Of a stretch of DNA of 64,000 nucleotides, positions 30,201 through 38,503 are shown piece by piece. Origin of the DNA: Cronobacter muytjensii ATCC 51329 (GTDB lineage: Bacteria > Pseudomonadota > Gammaproteobacteria > Enterobacterales > Enterobacteriaceae). Made by a program: the position numbers and the translations under genes. The notes beneath the pieces were generated by a model, which made no database searches, was not told where the DNA came from, and worked only from the letters and a program-made list of their open reading frames with translations. Position 1 is the first letter of the stretch, and each line of letters opens with the position of its first letter. Location: positions 3,658,001 to 3,722,000 of the forward strand of contig NZ_CP012268.1 in the NCBI RefSeq assembly GCF_001277195.1, read 5' to 3'.

Positions 30201-31306
30201 ATGCGGTAGATTTCAACCAGTGCGCTCAGGCGATCGGTAGTTGGATCGACGCGTACTGTCTCAGACATGTACGGGCCGTGGTCGAGGTCGTTAGTAAACA
30301 GCGTCTCGATACGTTTGTGACCGGACTGGCTCAGTTTTGCCAGCAGATCCAGGGACAGCTCCATGTTGGCCGGGCAAATCAGCTCGCCAGTGGAAGCGTC
30401 GACATAATCTTTCGCTGCAACTTTACCGGCGATGTATTCAACCGGAACTTCGATGTGTTTGATTTCGTCTTTTTCGAGCTGGCGAATGTGACGCGCAGTG
30501 ATACGACGGCCTTTTTCTACGTAGATTTTGCCGTTTGCTTCGATATCAAAGGACGCGGTTTCGCCACGCAGACGCTCCGGAATCAACTCCATCTGCAGCT
30601 TGTTGTCGCGGATTTCAAAGACCACTTTTTCGAAGAACAGGTCAAGGATCTGCTCAGTGGTGTAATCCAGCGCGCGCAGGATAATGGTTGCCGGCAGTTT
30701 ACGACGACGGTCGATACGGACAAACAGGTTGTCTTTCGGATCGAATTCGAAGTCCAGCCATGAACCACGGTAAGGAATGATGCGTGCGTTATACAGCACC
30801 TTACCAGAGGAGTGGGTTTTACCCTTGTCGCTGTCAAAGAAGACGCCCGGGCTGCGGTGCAGCTGAGAAACGATAACACGCTCAGTACCGTTGATGACAA
30901 AGGTACCGTTATCGGTCATGAGCGGGATTTCGCCCATGTAAACTTCTTGCTCTTTGATGTCTTTAACGGTGCCTTCCGGCGCTTCGCGCTCGTAGATCAC
31001 CAGACGCAGCTTAACGCGCAGCGGTGCCGAATAGGTCACGCCACGGATTTGGCATTCTTTAACATCAAACACCGGTTCGCCAAGACGGTAGCTGACGTAT
31101 TGCAGTTCCGAATTGCCGCTGTAGCTCTGAATCGGGAATACGGAGCGGAAAGCTGCTTCCAGACCGTACTGACCCTCAGGATCTTGCTCGATAAATTTCT
31201 GGAACGAGTCAAGCTGGATAGAAAGGAGATAGGGAACATCCAGAACTTGTGGACGTTTACCAAAATCCTTACGAATACGTTTTTTCTCGGTATAGGAGTA
31301 AACCAT
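27278..31306 (-). CDS. rpoB: RNA polymerase beta subunit
   Basis: The ATG at 31306 gives 1342 residues, the E. coli length, and is preceded by GAGGAACCCT as ribosome-binding site. A longer open frame upstream is not homologous. The rifampicin-binding cluster [20 protein letters not shown] (about 508-527), then [11 protein letters not shown], is the wild-type sensitive sequence. It is co-transcribed with rpoC and lies downstream of rplL and the attenuator. Confidence 0.99.
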   Translation of the reverse strand: [1342 protein letters not shown]

Positions 31307-31553
31307 AGGGTTCCTCAGCTCGCTGACAAGTCGACCCACTCTGTCCATCGAAGGGACAGTTTATGCAACACCATTTTGTTGACCGAAAAGTGGAACACTT
31401 TTCGCAATACCTGTTGCTATCACGCTTAAACCATTTCATTGCGATTTACACAGTGCCGAAACGCTGTCGCAGTATATTAAGTCGTCGATAGAAACAAGCA
31501 TTGACGGGTAACCAGCAGTAAAACAGTGTGAAACGCTACTGGTCCCCTAGCGC

Positions 31554-31584
31554 AAAAAGGCTGGTGACCAAAAAGTCACCAGCC
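31554..31584 (-). terminator. Attenuator between rplL and rpoB
   Basis: On the minus strand GGCTGGTGAC, a T-rich loop and GTCACCAGCC are followed by TTTTTGCGC. This is the known partial terminator that lowers rpoBC expression relative to ribosomal protein genes. A second smaller hairpin (CAGCCTGA / TCAGGCTG, about 31586-31605) stands between it and the rplL stop. In E. coli an RNase III processing site lies in the same gap. The remaining 250 bases up to rpoB show no gene. Confidence 0.92.
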
Positions 31585-31623
31585 ATCAGCCTGATTTCTC
31601 AGGCTGCCACCAGAAGGGTTGGC

Positions 31624-31992
31624 TTATTTAACTTCAACTTCAGCGCCAGCTTCTTCCAGAGATTTTTTCAGAGCTTCAGCGTCATCTTTGCTCACGCCTT
31701 CTTTCAGAGCGGCCGGAGCAGATTCTACCAGGTCTTTAGCTTCTTTCAGACCCAGGCCAGTTGCGCCACGTACTGCTTTGATAACAGCAACTTTGTTAGC
31801 GCCAGCGGCTTTCAGAATAACGTCGAATTCAGTTTTCTCTTCAGCAGCTTCAGCAGCCGGGCCAGCAGCAACAGCTACAGCAGCAGCAGCGGAAACACCG
31901 AATTTTTCTTCCATTGCAGAGATCAGCTCAACAACGTCCATTACGGACATAGCGGATACTGCTTCAATGATTTGATCTTTAGTGATAGACAT
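31624..31992 (-). CDS. rplL: 50S ribosomal protein L7/L12
   Basis: This is the stalk protein that recruits translation factors, present as two dimers on L10. It is 122 residues and acidic. An N-terminal dimerisation region is followed by an Ala-rich hinge (AAAAVAVAAGPAAEAAEE near 35-52) and a C-terminal domain with the factor-binding GLGLKEAKDLVE. It sits 66 bases after rplJ. Confidence 0.99.
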   Translation of the reverse strand: MSITKDQIIEAVSAMSVMDVVELISAMEEKFGVSAAAAVAVAAGPAAEAAEEKTEFDVILKAAGANKVAVIKAVRGATGLGLKEAKDLVESAPAALKEGVSKDDAEALKKSLEEAGAEVEVK

Positions 31993-32058
31993 TTAATTGT
32001 TCCTGAATATCAGAATAAGTTTTATACGTAAGCAAATGCGTTGCGAGAGTAAGCGCTA

Positions 32059-32556
32059 TTAAGCAGCTTCTTTTGCGTCGCGAACAGCGGCCAGAGTGCG
32101 AACCAGTTTGCCTGCAGAGGCTTCTTTCATGGTTGCCATCAGGCGTGCAATTGCTTCTTCGTAAGTCGGCAGAGTTGCCAGGCGATCGATCTGGGACGCC
32201 GGGATCAGCTCACCTTCAAAGGCAGCGGCTTTGACCTCAAATTTTGCATTCGCTTTCGCGAACTCTTTGAACAGACGAGCAGCAGCGCCCGGGTGTTCCA
32301 TAGAGTATGCAATCAGGGTCGGACCAACAAACGCGTCTTTCAGGCACTCAAAAGCAGTACCTTCAACAGCACGGCGCAGCAGGGTGTTACGAACAACACG
32401 CATGTATACGCCAGCTTCGCGACCTGCTTTACGCAGTTCGGTCATTTTATCTACGGTAACGCCACGGGAATCCGCAACAACCGCAGACAGCGCGCCTTTG
32501 GCTACTTCGCTGACTTCAGCAACAATCGCTTGTTTGTCTTGAAGATTTAAAGCCAT
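32059..32556 (-). CDS. rplJ: 50S ribosomal protein L10
   Basis: L10 anchors the L7/L12 dimers to the ribosome and, as the L10-L12 complex, represses translation of its own mRNA. It has 165 residues, the E. coli length. Conserved are MALNLQDKQAIVAEV at the start and VVRNTLLRRA near residue 55. Its untranslated leader is long (290-base gap after rplA) and includes a hairpin near the ribosome-binding site. Confidence 0.99.
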   Translation of the reverse strand: MALNLQDKQAIVAEVSEVAKGALSAVVADSRGVTVDKMTELRKAGREAGVYMRVVRNTLLRRAVEGTAFECLKDAFVGPTLIAYSMEHPGAAARLFKEFAKANAKFEVKAAAFEGELIPASQIDRLATLPTYEEAIARLMATMKEASAGKLVRTLAAVRDAKEAA

Positions 32557-32579
32557 TAGCTTTTGCTCCTGGATTTTAG

Positions 32580-32595
32580 CCGGGACAAGTCCCGG
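32580..32595 (-). promoter_or_regulatory. Leader hairpin upstream of rplJ
   Basis: CCGGGACTTGTCCCGG on the minus strand is a perfect short stem-loop 24 bases before the rplJ start, close to the AGGAG ribosome-binding site. It belongs to the leader through which L10-L12 regulates rplJL translation in E. coli. The actual protein-binding structure lies further upstream and was not mapped here. Confidence 0.6.
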
Positions 32596-32809
32596 AACTC
32601 ACTTCACTCAATCATACGAAAGAGCGTCGAAATACGGTGAGCAGAAACAAGCCAAAGACTACTTAAAAAATATTCTTCAGGTTCTGTCACCGTCTACGCA
32701 GGGAATTAAGCCTCTTTCGAGACACCTGCGGTCTTGGACGGAGGCCTGGATAAGGCCAGGCTCCAACCGAAAATCTTTATGCTCTGCTTAGCAGAACAAT
32801 GGGCGTAAG

Positions 32810-32838
32810 ATTGTAGACAAATCCGACGCCCACGTAAA
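32810..32838 (-). promoter_or_regulatory. Promoter upstream of rplJ
   Basis: On the minus strand TTTACG (32833-32838), a 17-base spacer and TACAAT (32810-32815) lie in the rplA-rplJ gap, the position of the rplJ promoter in E. coli. Confidence 0.75.
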
Positions 32839-32846
32839 GAGGCGAA

Positions 32847-33551
32847 TTAGTTCGCCGCTGCGCTCAGACCAGACTGGTCTACCGCAACACCTGCACCCAT
32901 GGTGGTGGAGAGGCTAACTTTCTTGATGTACACGCCTTTAGCAGAAGACGGTTTTGCTTTTTTCAGAGCAACCAGCAGCGCTTCCAGGTTTTCTTTCAGT
33001 TTGTCAGCGTCGAAATCCACTTTACCGATGGTGGTGTGGATGATGCCGTTTTTGTCGTTACGATAACGAACCTGACCGGCTTTAGCGTTTTTAACCGCTT
33101 CAGCAACGTTCGGCGTTACAGTACCAACTTTCGGGTTCGGCATCAGGCCACGCGGGCCCAGAACCTGGCCCAGCTGGCCAACAACGCGCATTGCATCCGG
33201 AGAAGCAATAACAACGTCAAAGTTCATTTCGCCTTTTTTGATCTGCTCAGCCAGATCTTCCATACCTACCAGCTCTGCGCCAGCTGCTTTAGCTGCTTCA
33301 GCGTTCGGGCCCTGGGTAAATACGGCTACGCGAACAGAACGGCCAGTACCGTGCGGCAGTACAGTTGCACCACGTACGTTCTGGTCAGATTTACGAGCGT
33401 CGATGCCGAGATTCACAGCAACGTCAACGCTTTCTACGAACTTAGCGGTAGCCAGTTCTTTCAGCAGAGTGATGGCTTCGTTGATGTCGTACTGTTTGGT
33501 AGCATCAACCTTGTCACGGATCACACGCATGCGCTTGGTCAGTTTAGCCAT
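32847..33551 (-). CDS. rplA: 50S ribosomal protein L1
   Basis: L1 binds 23S rRNA near the exit site and represses the rplKA mRNA when in excess. It has 234 residues. Conserved blocks KLTKRMRVIRDKVD at the start and LGPRGLMPNPKVGTVT near residue 130 are present. It begins 3 bases after the rplK stop, consistent with translational coupling. Confidence 0.99.
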   Translation of the reverse strand: MAKLTKRMRVIRDKVDATKQYDINEAITLLKELATAKFVESVDVAVNLGIDARKSDQNVRGATVLPHGTGRSVRVAVFTQGPNAEAAKAAGAELVGMEDLAEQIKKGEMNFDVVIASPDAMRVVGQLGQVLGPRGLMPNPKVGTVTPNVAEAVKNAKAGQVRYRNDKNGIIHTTIGKVDFDADKLKENLEALLVALKKAKPSSAKGVYIKKVSLSTTMGAGVAVDQSGLSAAAN

Positions 33552-33554
33552 TTC

Positions 33555-33983
33555 TTAGTCCTCCACTACCAGGCCCATGGAACGTGCGGTACCTTCGATG
33601 GAGCGAGTCATCGCTTCAATGTCGGCGCCAGTCATGTCAGCAGCTTTGGTCTGTGCGATTTCTTGCAGCTGAGCGCGGGTAATGGTACCCACTTTGTCTT
33701 TGTTCGGCTTACCGGAACCAGACTTGATACCAGCCGCTTTTTTCAGCAGTACAGCTGCCGGCGGGGTTTTGGTAACGAAGGTGAAAGAGCGGTCAGCGTA
33801 AACGGTGATAACAACCGGAATCGGAAGACCTTTTTCCATGGAATCCGTTTTGGCGTTGAACGCTTTACAGAATTCCATGATGTTAACACCCTGCTGACCC
33901 AGAGCCGGACCGACCGGCGGGCTCGGGTTAGCCATACCAGCTGCAACCTGCAGCTTAACGTAGGCTTGTACTTTCTTGGCCAT
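33555..33983 (-). CDS. rplK: 50S ribosomal protein L11
   Basis: L11 forms part of the GTPase-associated centre and is needed for the RelA stringent response. It has 142 residues as in E. coli. The Pro-rich N-terminus (GMANPSPPVGPALGQQGVN) and C-terminal RNA-binding KAADMTG are conserved. It is first of the rplKAJL-rpoBC cluster. Confidence 0.99.
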   Translation of the reverse strand: MAKKVQAYVKLQVAAGMANPSPPVGPALGQQGVNIMEFCKAFNAKTDSMEKGLPIPVVITVYADRSFTFVTKTPPAAVLLKKAAGIKSGSGKPNKDKVGTITRAQLQEIAQTKAADMTGADIEAMTRSIEGTARSMGLVVED

Positions 33984-34039
33984 GAAAATTTCCTCAGTTG
34001 GGTCTAGCGCCTCAGAGAGGCTCCCCGTGATTAAAACGT

Positions 34040-34060
34040 TTTATGGGCTGGGCCCATAAA
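34040..34060 (-). promoter_or_regulatory. Leader hairpin of the rplKA mRNA
   Basis: TTTATGGGC and GCCCATAAA form a 9-bp inverted repeat with a 3-base loop, starting a few bases after the expected transcription start of the rplK promoter. The L1 autoregulatory target in E. coli lies in the rplK leader; whether this stem is part of it is inference. Confidence 0.5.
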
Positions 34061-34075
34061 AACAAAAGGCGCGAA

Positions 34076-34104
34076 ATTGTATTCCAATCTCGCGCCTTGT
34101 GCAA
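34076..34104 (-). promoter_or_regulatory. Promoter of rplKA
   Basis: On the minus strand TTGCAC (34099-34104), a 17-base spacer and TACAAT (34076-34081) lie between nusG and rplK, as in the E. coli L11 promoter. Confidence 0.88.
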
Positions 34105-34133
34105 CGGTTAACCGGTGCTTTTTCGAGCTCGAC

Positions 34134-34679
34134 TTACGCCTTTTCGACCTGACTGAAATCAAGCTCAACCGGCGTAGCACGACCAAAAATAGATACAGAT
34201 ACTTTCAGGCGGCTCTTCTCGTAGTCAACTTCTTCAACCACGCCGTTGAAGTCAGCAAACGGACCATCGTTAACGCGAACCATTTCACCCGGTTCAAACA
34301 GCGTTTTCGGACGCGGTTTGTCACCCACCTGCTGCAGGCGGTTCATAATCGCATCGACTTCTTTGTCGCTGATCGGTGCCGGACGGTCAGAAGTACCGCC
34401 GATAAAGCCCATCACACGCGGCACGCTACGTACCAGGTGCCAGCTTGCATCGTTCATGACCATCTGAACTAACACATAACCGGGGAAGAATTTGCGCTCG
34501 CTCTTGCGACGCTGGCCGCCACGGATCTCCACAACCTCTTCGGTAGGAACCATGACTTCGCCAAACAACTCTTCCATGTTGTGTAATTTGATATGCTCAC
34601 GCAGCGACGTCGCTACGCGGCCTTCAAAACCGGAAAACGCCTGAACGACGTACCAGCGCTTTTTAGGTGCTTCAGACAT
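34134..34679 (-). CDS. nusG: Transcription termination/antitermination factor NusG
   Basis: NusG binds RNA polymerase, suppresses pausing, and links it to Rho or to the ribosome. It has 181 residues. The N-terminal domain begins with [14 protein letters not shown]. The C-terminal KOW domain has [23 protein letters not shown]. It starts one base after the secE stop. A paralogue, rfaH, is encoded at 56875. Confidence 0.99.
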
Positions 34680-34680
34680 C

Positions 34681-35064
34681 TCAGAACCTCAGGCCAGTGA
34701 TAAAGGATACCAGGCGGACCAGAATACCATCCAGCCCCCACAGGATCAGTGACATTACAGCAGTCACTGCAGCCACGATTAATGTGGTGTGCAACGTTTC
34801 CTGGCGAGTCGGCCAAATAACCTTACGGACTTCGGTTCTCGCTTCACGGGCAAAGGCGACGGTAGCTTTACCTTTTGTCGTTAACAGCGCGACACCACCC
34901 GCTGCAGCAATCAGAATAACTACCGCAAGAGCACGCAGCGGCAGGGTAATCTCACGGTAAAGAAAGTTGCCTACGATAGCTACAATCAGCAGCGCAGCGA
35001 CAACCAGCCACTTCATCACTTCCAGGCCGCGCCCGCTTCCTTGAGCTTCGGTATTCGCACTCAT
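34681..35064 (-). CDS. secE: Protein translocase subunit SecE
   Basis: SecE is an essential small inner-membrane subunit of the SecYEG channel. The ATG at 35064 gives 127 residues, matching E. coli almost throughout. An in-frame ATG five codons upstream is less likely. Three hydrophobic segments are seen near 18-36, 45-62 and 93-113, and the conserved cytoplasmic [12 protein letters not shown] lies before the last. It is co-transcribed with nusG. Confidence 0.98.
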
Positions 35065-35241
35065 AAACCAACCTGTCATAGTAAATCAGACAAACATTTT
35101 TGCCCCGCACGTGCGAGGCAAGCCAGACCGAATTGCTCTTTTTACATTGCGCTTCGGAGTTACGCTATCTGCAGAGCCTGTCTCAGCAATGATTATGTGG
35201 AATAAATCACTGATGAGCCAGGTTCTGGTTCGAGAGCGTGC

Positions 35242-35268
35242 AAAAAGGGCATCAAATGATGCCCTTTT
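35242..35268 (-). terminator. Terminator of the tRNA-tufB operon
   Basis: On the minus strand AAAAGGGCATCATTTGATGCCC with a short loop is followed by TTTTT, 30 bases after tufB. The remaining 177 bases up to secE must hold the secE-nusG promoter; no convincing pair of boxes was seen. Confidence 0.93.
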
Positions 35269-35298
35269 ATTGCGCATTGCGTCAAATGTTATCAGCGA

Positions 35299-36483
35299 TT
35301 AGCCGAGAACTTTAGCAACCACGCCAGCGCCTACGGTACGGCCGCCTTCGCGGATTGCGAAACGCAGACCGTCGTCCATTGCGATCGGGTGGATCAGGGT
35401 GACAACCATTTTGATGTTGTCGCCCGGCATTACCATCTCAACGCCTTCCGGCAGTTCGATGGTACCGGTCACGTCAGTGGTACGGAAGTAGAACTGCGGA
35501 CGGTAGCCTTTGAAGAACGGAGTGTGACGGCCGCCTTCGTCTTTGGACAGAATGTACACTTCAGATTCGAACTTGGTGTGCGGCTTGATGGAGCCCGGCT
35601 TAGCCAGTACCTGACCACGTTCGATTTCTTCACGTTTGATACCACGCAGCAGAACACCTACGTTCTCGCCCGCGCGGCCTTCGTCCAGCAGTTTGCGGAA
35701 CATTTCAACGCCGGTACAGGTAGATTTCGCGGTGTCTTTGATACCAACGATTTCCACTTCTTCGCCAACTTTGATGATACCGCGCTCTACACGACCGGTA
35801 ACAACGGTACCACGACCGGAGATGGAGAATACGTCTTCGATCGGCAGCAGGAACGGCTTGTCAATCGCGCGCTCCGGTTCCGGGATGTAAGAATCCAGAT
35901 GACCTGCCAGCTCGATGATTTTCTCTTCCCACTCAGCTTCGCCTTCCAGCGCTTTCAGCGCGGAACCGCGAACGATCGGGGTGTCATCGCCCGGGAAGTC
36001 GTACTGAGACAGCAGCTCACGCACTTCCATCTCAACCAGTTCCAGCAGCTCTTCGTCATCAACCATGTCGCATTTGTTCAGGAACACGATGATGTACGGA
36101 ACGCCTACCTGACGACCCAGCAGGATGTGCTCACGGGTCTGCGGCATCGGGCCGTCAGTCGCAGCAACAACCAGGATAGCGCCGTCCATCTGAGCAGCAC
36201 CGGTGATCATGTTTTTCACGTAGTCGGCGTGGCCCGGGCAGTCAACGTGCGCGTAGTGGCGAGTCGGGGTGTCATATTCAACGTGAGAGGTGTTGATGGT
36301 GATACCACGAGCTTTTTCTTCCGGCGCGTTATCGATCTGATCGAATGCACGAGCAGAACCACCGTAGGTTTTAGCCAGAACGGTAGTGATGGCAGCGGTC
36401 AGCGTTGTTTTACCATGGTCAACGTGGCCGATAGTACCGACGTTAACGTGCGGTTTTGTACGTTCAAACTTTTCTTTAGACAT
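35299..36483 (-). CDS. tufB: Elongation factor Tu
   Basis: EF-Tu brings aminoacyl-tRNA to the ribosome using GTP. It has 394 residues. GTPase motifs are GHVDHGKT near residue 19, DCPGHADYVKNM near 81 and NKCDMVDD near 136. The C-terminus ends GAGVVAKVLG. The position after four tRNA genes and before secE identifies it as the tufB copy; a tufA gene elsewhere is expected but not in the window. Confidence 0.98.
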   Translation of the reverse strand: MSKEKFERTKPHVNVGTIGHVDHGKTTLTAAITTVLAKTYGGSARAFDQIDNAPEEKARGITINTSHVEYDTPTRHYAHVDCPGHADYVKNMITGAAQMDGAILVVAATDGPMPQTREHILLGRQVGVPYIIVFLNKCDMVDDEELLELVEMEVRELLSQYDFPGDDTPIVRGSALKALEGEAEWEEKIIELAGHLDSYIPEPERAIDKPFLLPIEDVFSISGRGTVVTGRVERGIIKVGEEVEIVGIKDTAKSTCTGVEMFRKLLDEGRAGENVGVLLRGIKREEIERGQVLAKPGSIKPHTKFESEVYILSKDEGGRHTPFFKGYRPQFYFRTTDVTGTIELPEGVEMVMPGDNIKMVVTLIHPIAMDDGLRFAIREGGRTVGAGVVAKVLG

Positions 36484-36595
36484 CGATTGTCCCTCTAAGA
36501 CACGGATAAATCGGTGGTATCACCACATCAACCAGGCAACAGCCTGAATTTGTTGAATAGATCTACAGAAGAGAAACAGGGAGGAGATTGAGAAG

Positions 36596-36671
36596 TGGTG
36601 CTGATAGGCAGATTCGAACTGCCGACCTCACCCTTACCAAGGGTGCGCTCTACCAACTGAGCTATATCAGC
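36596..36671 (-). tRNA. thrT: tRNA-Thr (anticodon GGT)
   Basis: A 76-base tRNA with encoded CCA; the anticodon loop TTGGTAA gives GGT. It is the last tRNA before tufB, 112 bases upstream of its start codon. Confidence 0.97.
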
Positions 36672-36677
36672 ACATCC

Positions 36678-36752
<75 letters not shown>

Positions 36753-36861
36753 ATCCTGAAACTCGGCTACCCAGTTCTTTCTGTACAAAAAAGAAAACCT
36801 TTTTTGCTTGAGCTGGCAGGCTTACCGACCAACTCTGGCAACGCAATTGCGAAGCCGAAAG

Positions 36862-36946
<85 letters not shown>

Positions 36947-36955
36947 TGAACTTGA

Positions 36956-37031
<76 letters not shown>

Positions 37032-37045
37032 ATCAAGTAGCGCGC

Positions 37046-37074
37046 ATTCTAGGAATAGCGGGGCGCGCATGCAA
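37046..37074 (-). promoter_or_regulatory. Promoter of the thrU-tufB operon
   Basis: On the minus strand TTGCAT (37069-37074), a 17-base spacer and TAGAAT (37046-37051) are followed by a GCGCGC discriminator typical of stringently controlled stable-RNA promoters. A run of seven T residues lies just upstream of the -35 box. Confidence 0.92.
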
Positions 37075-37513
37075 CAAAAAAATTGCTTATTCCGCTTTAT
37101 CGCTCACATTTTGCGCACCACTGCGCATTTCTGATGCCTTTTCAGCCACTCATGCTGAAATATTCCACAGTTTGGCGTTGCGATTTATCGCCATTGAAGA
37201 AAAAGGATGCGGGGGATGCGGTTAAAATTCACCCGCGATACGCTTCACCTCTTTCCTCTACCCGCGATTTTGAGAGAGAACGTTAAGATGCGGATAAGGT
37301 TTATACAATCATGAGAAAGAACCGTGACGCTTTCCGGAGAAAGGAAAGTACGGAAGATTTTTTCTTATTATTCCTTTTAATCTGATGTTACCCTCCTGCC
37401 CATTGTGAAATTCTCGCTTACCCGGCGTGCCATTAAGCGGTCTAAGATGAAAGCATCACAGCGCTGAGCAAAGGGTTTTCATTTTGTCCTGAATGACAGG
37501 CAGAAGCATGCTT
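37075..37513. other. Intergenic region between thrU promoter and coaA
   Basis: No gene is supported in these 439 bases. The part next to the thrU promoter is where Fis sites lie in E. coli, though I did not verify matches. The rest is AT-richer than the flanks and should contain the coaA promoter, which I could not assign. Confidence 0.6.
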
Positions 37514-38464
37514 ATGAGTAATAAAGATCAAACATTAACGTCCCCTTATCTCCAGTTTAACCGGAGCCAGTGGGCAGCCCTGCGCGACTCTGTGCCAATG
37601 ACGCTTACCGAAGGCGAAATAGCGCGTTTAAAGGGTATTAACGAAGACCTTTCTCTGGAAGAAGTGGCCGAAATTTATCTGCCGCTGTCGCGCTTGCTCA
37701 ATTTTTATATCAGTTCTAACTTACGTCGCCAGGCAGTACTTGAGCAGTTCCTGGGAACGAATGGCCAGCGTATCCCTTATATCATCAGTATTGCCGGCAG
37801 CGTGGCGGTGGGTAAAAGCACCACGGCGCGTGTATTACAGGCACTGTTAAGCCGATGGCCTGAGCACCGTCGCGTTGAACTGATAACCACTGATGGATTT
37901 CTTCATCCCAATGCGGTGCTGAAAGAACGTAATCTGATGAAGAAAAAAGGCTTTCCGCAGTCATATGATATGCATCGGCTGGTTAAGTTTGTTTCTGATA
38001 TTAAATCAGGTGTACCGGACGTCACCGCGCCGGTCTACTCGCATTTAATTTATGATGTGATACCCGATGGAGATAAGGTCGTCCACCAACCCGATATCCT
38101 TATTCTCGAAGGGTTAAATGTCCTGCAAAGCGGTATGGATTATCCGCATGACCCACATCATGTATTCGTTTCTGACTTTGTGGATTTCTCGATTTATGTG
38201 GATGCGCCTGAAGACTTACTTCAGCGCTGGTATATTAATCGCTTCCTGAAATTCCGTGAAGGCGCGTTTACCGATCCGGACTCTTATTTCCATCATTATG
38301 CGCAGCTTTCCGAAGACGAAGCGGTCAACATAGCTACGCAACTGTGGGAAGAAATTAACTGGTTGAATCTAAAAGAGAATATATTGCCAACGCGTGAACG
38401 CGCCAGCCTGATTATGACGAAGAGTGCTAATCATGCTGTCGAGTGTGTACGGTTGCGAAAATGA
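37514..38464 (+). CDS. coaA: Pantothenate kinase CoaA
   Basis: CoaA phosphorylates pantothenate, the controlling step of coenzyme A synthesis, and is inhibited by CoA. The ATG at 37514 gives 316 residues as in E. coli; upstream in-frame ATGs at 37493 and 37508 are less likely by homology. The P-loop GSVAVGKST is near residues 95-103. The substrate-binding DGFLHPN follows near 127. It converges on birA at a shared terminator. Confidence 0.97.
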   Translation: MSNKDQTLTSPYLQFNRSQWAALRDSVPMTLTEGEIARLKGINEDLSLEEVAEIYLPLSRLLNFYISSNLRRQAVLEQFLGTNGQRIPYIISIAGSVAVGKSTTARVLQALLSRWPEHRRVELITTDGFLHPNAVLKERNLMKKKGFPQSYDMHRLVKFVSDIKSGVPDVTAPVYSHLIYDVIPDGDKVVHQPDILILEGLNVLQSGMDYPHDPHHVFVSDFVDFSIYVDAPEDLLQRWYINRFLKFREGAFTDPDSYFHHYAQLSEDEAVNIATQLWEEINWLNLKENILPTRERASLIMTKSANHAVECVRLRK

Positions 38465-38474
38465 TTGAGATATT

Positions 38475-38503
38475 AAAAAAGGGAGCTAAGCTCCCTTTTT
38501 TAT
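38475..38503. terminator. Bidirectional terminator between coaA and birA
   Basis: AAAAAAGGGAG, CTAAG, CTCCCTTTTTT: a 5-bp GC stem extended by A-T pairs, with T runs on both strands. It overlaps the birA stop codon (38500-38502). Confidence 0.9.

Noticed and set aside
23104..31429. Long plus-strand open frames opposite rpoC and rpoB (one over 880 codons)
   Set aside because: They lie wholly antisense to highly conserved genes, have no family resemblance, and arise from the codon bias of the minus strand.
35102..35119. GC-rich palindrome upstream of secE as a terminator
   Set aside because: On the minus strand it is followed by an A run, not T, so it cannot be an intrinsic terminator for that transcript; it may be a leader hairpin but nothing supports a function.
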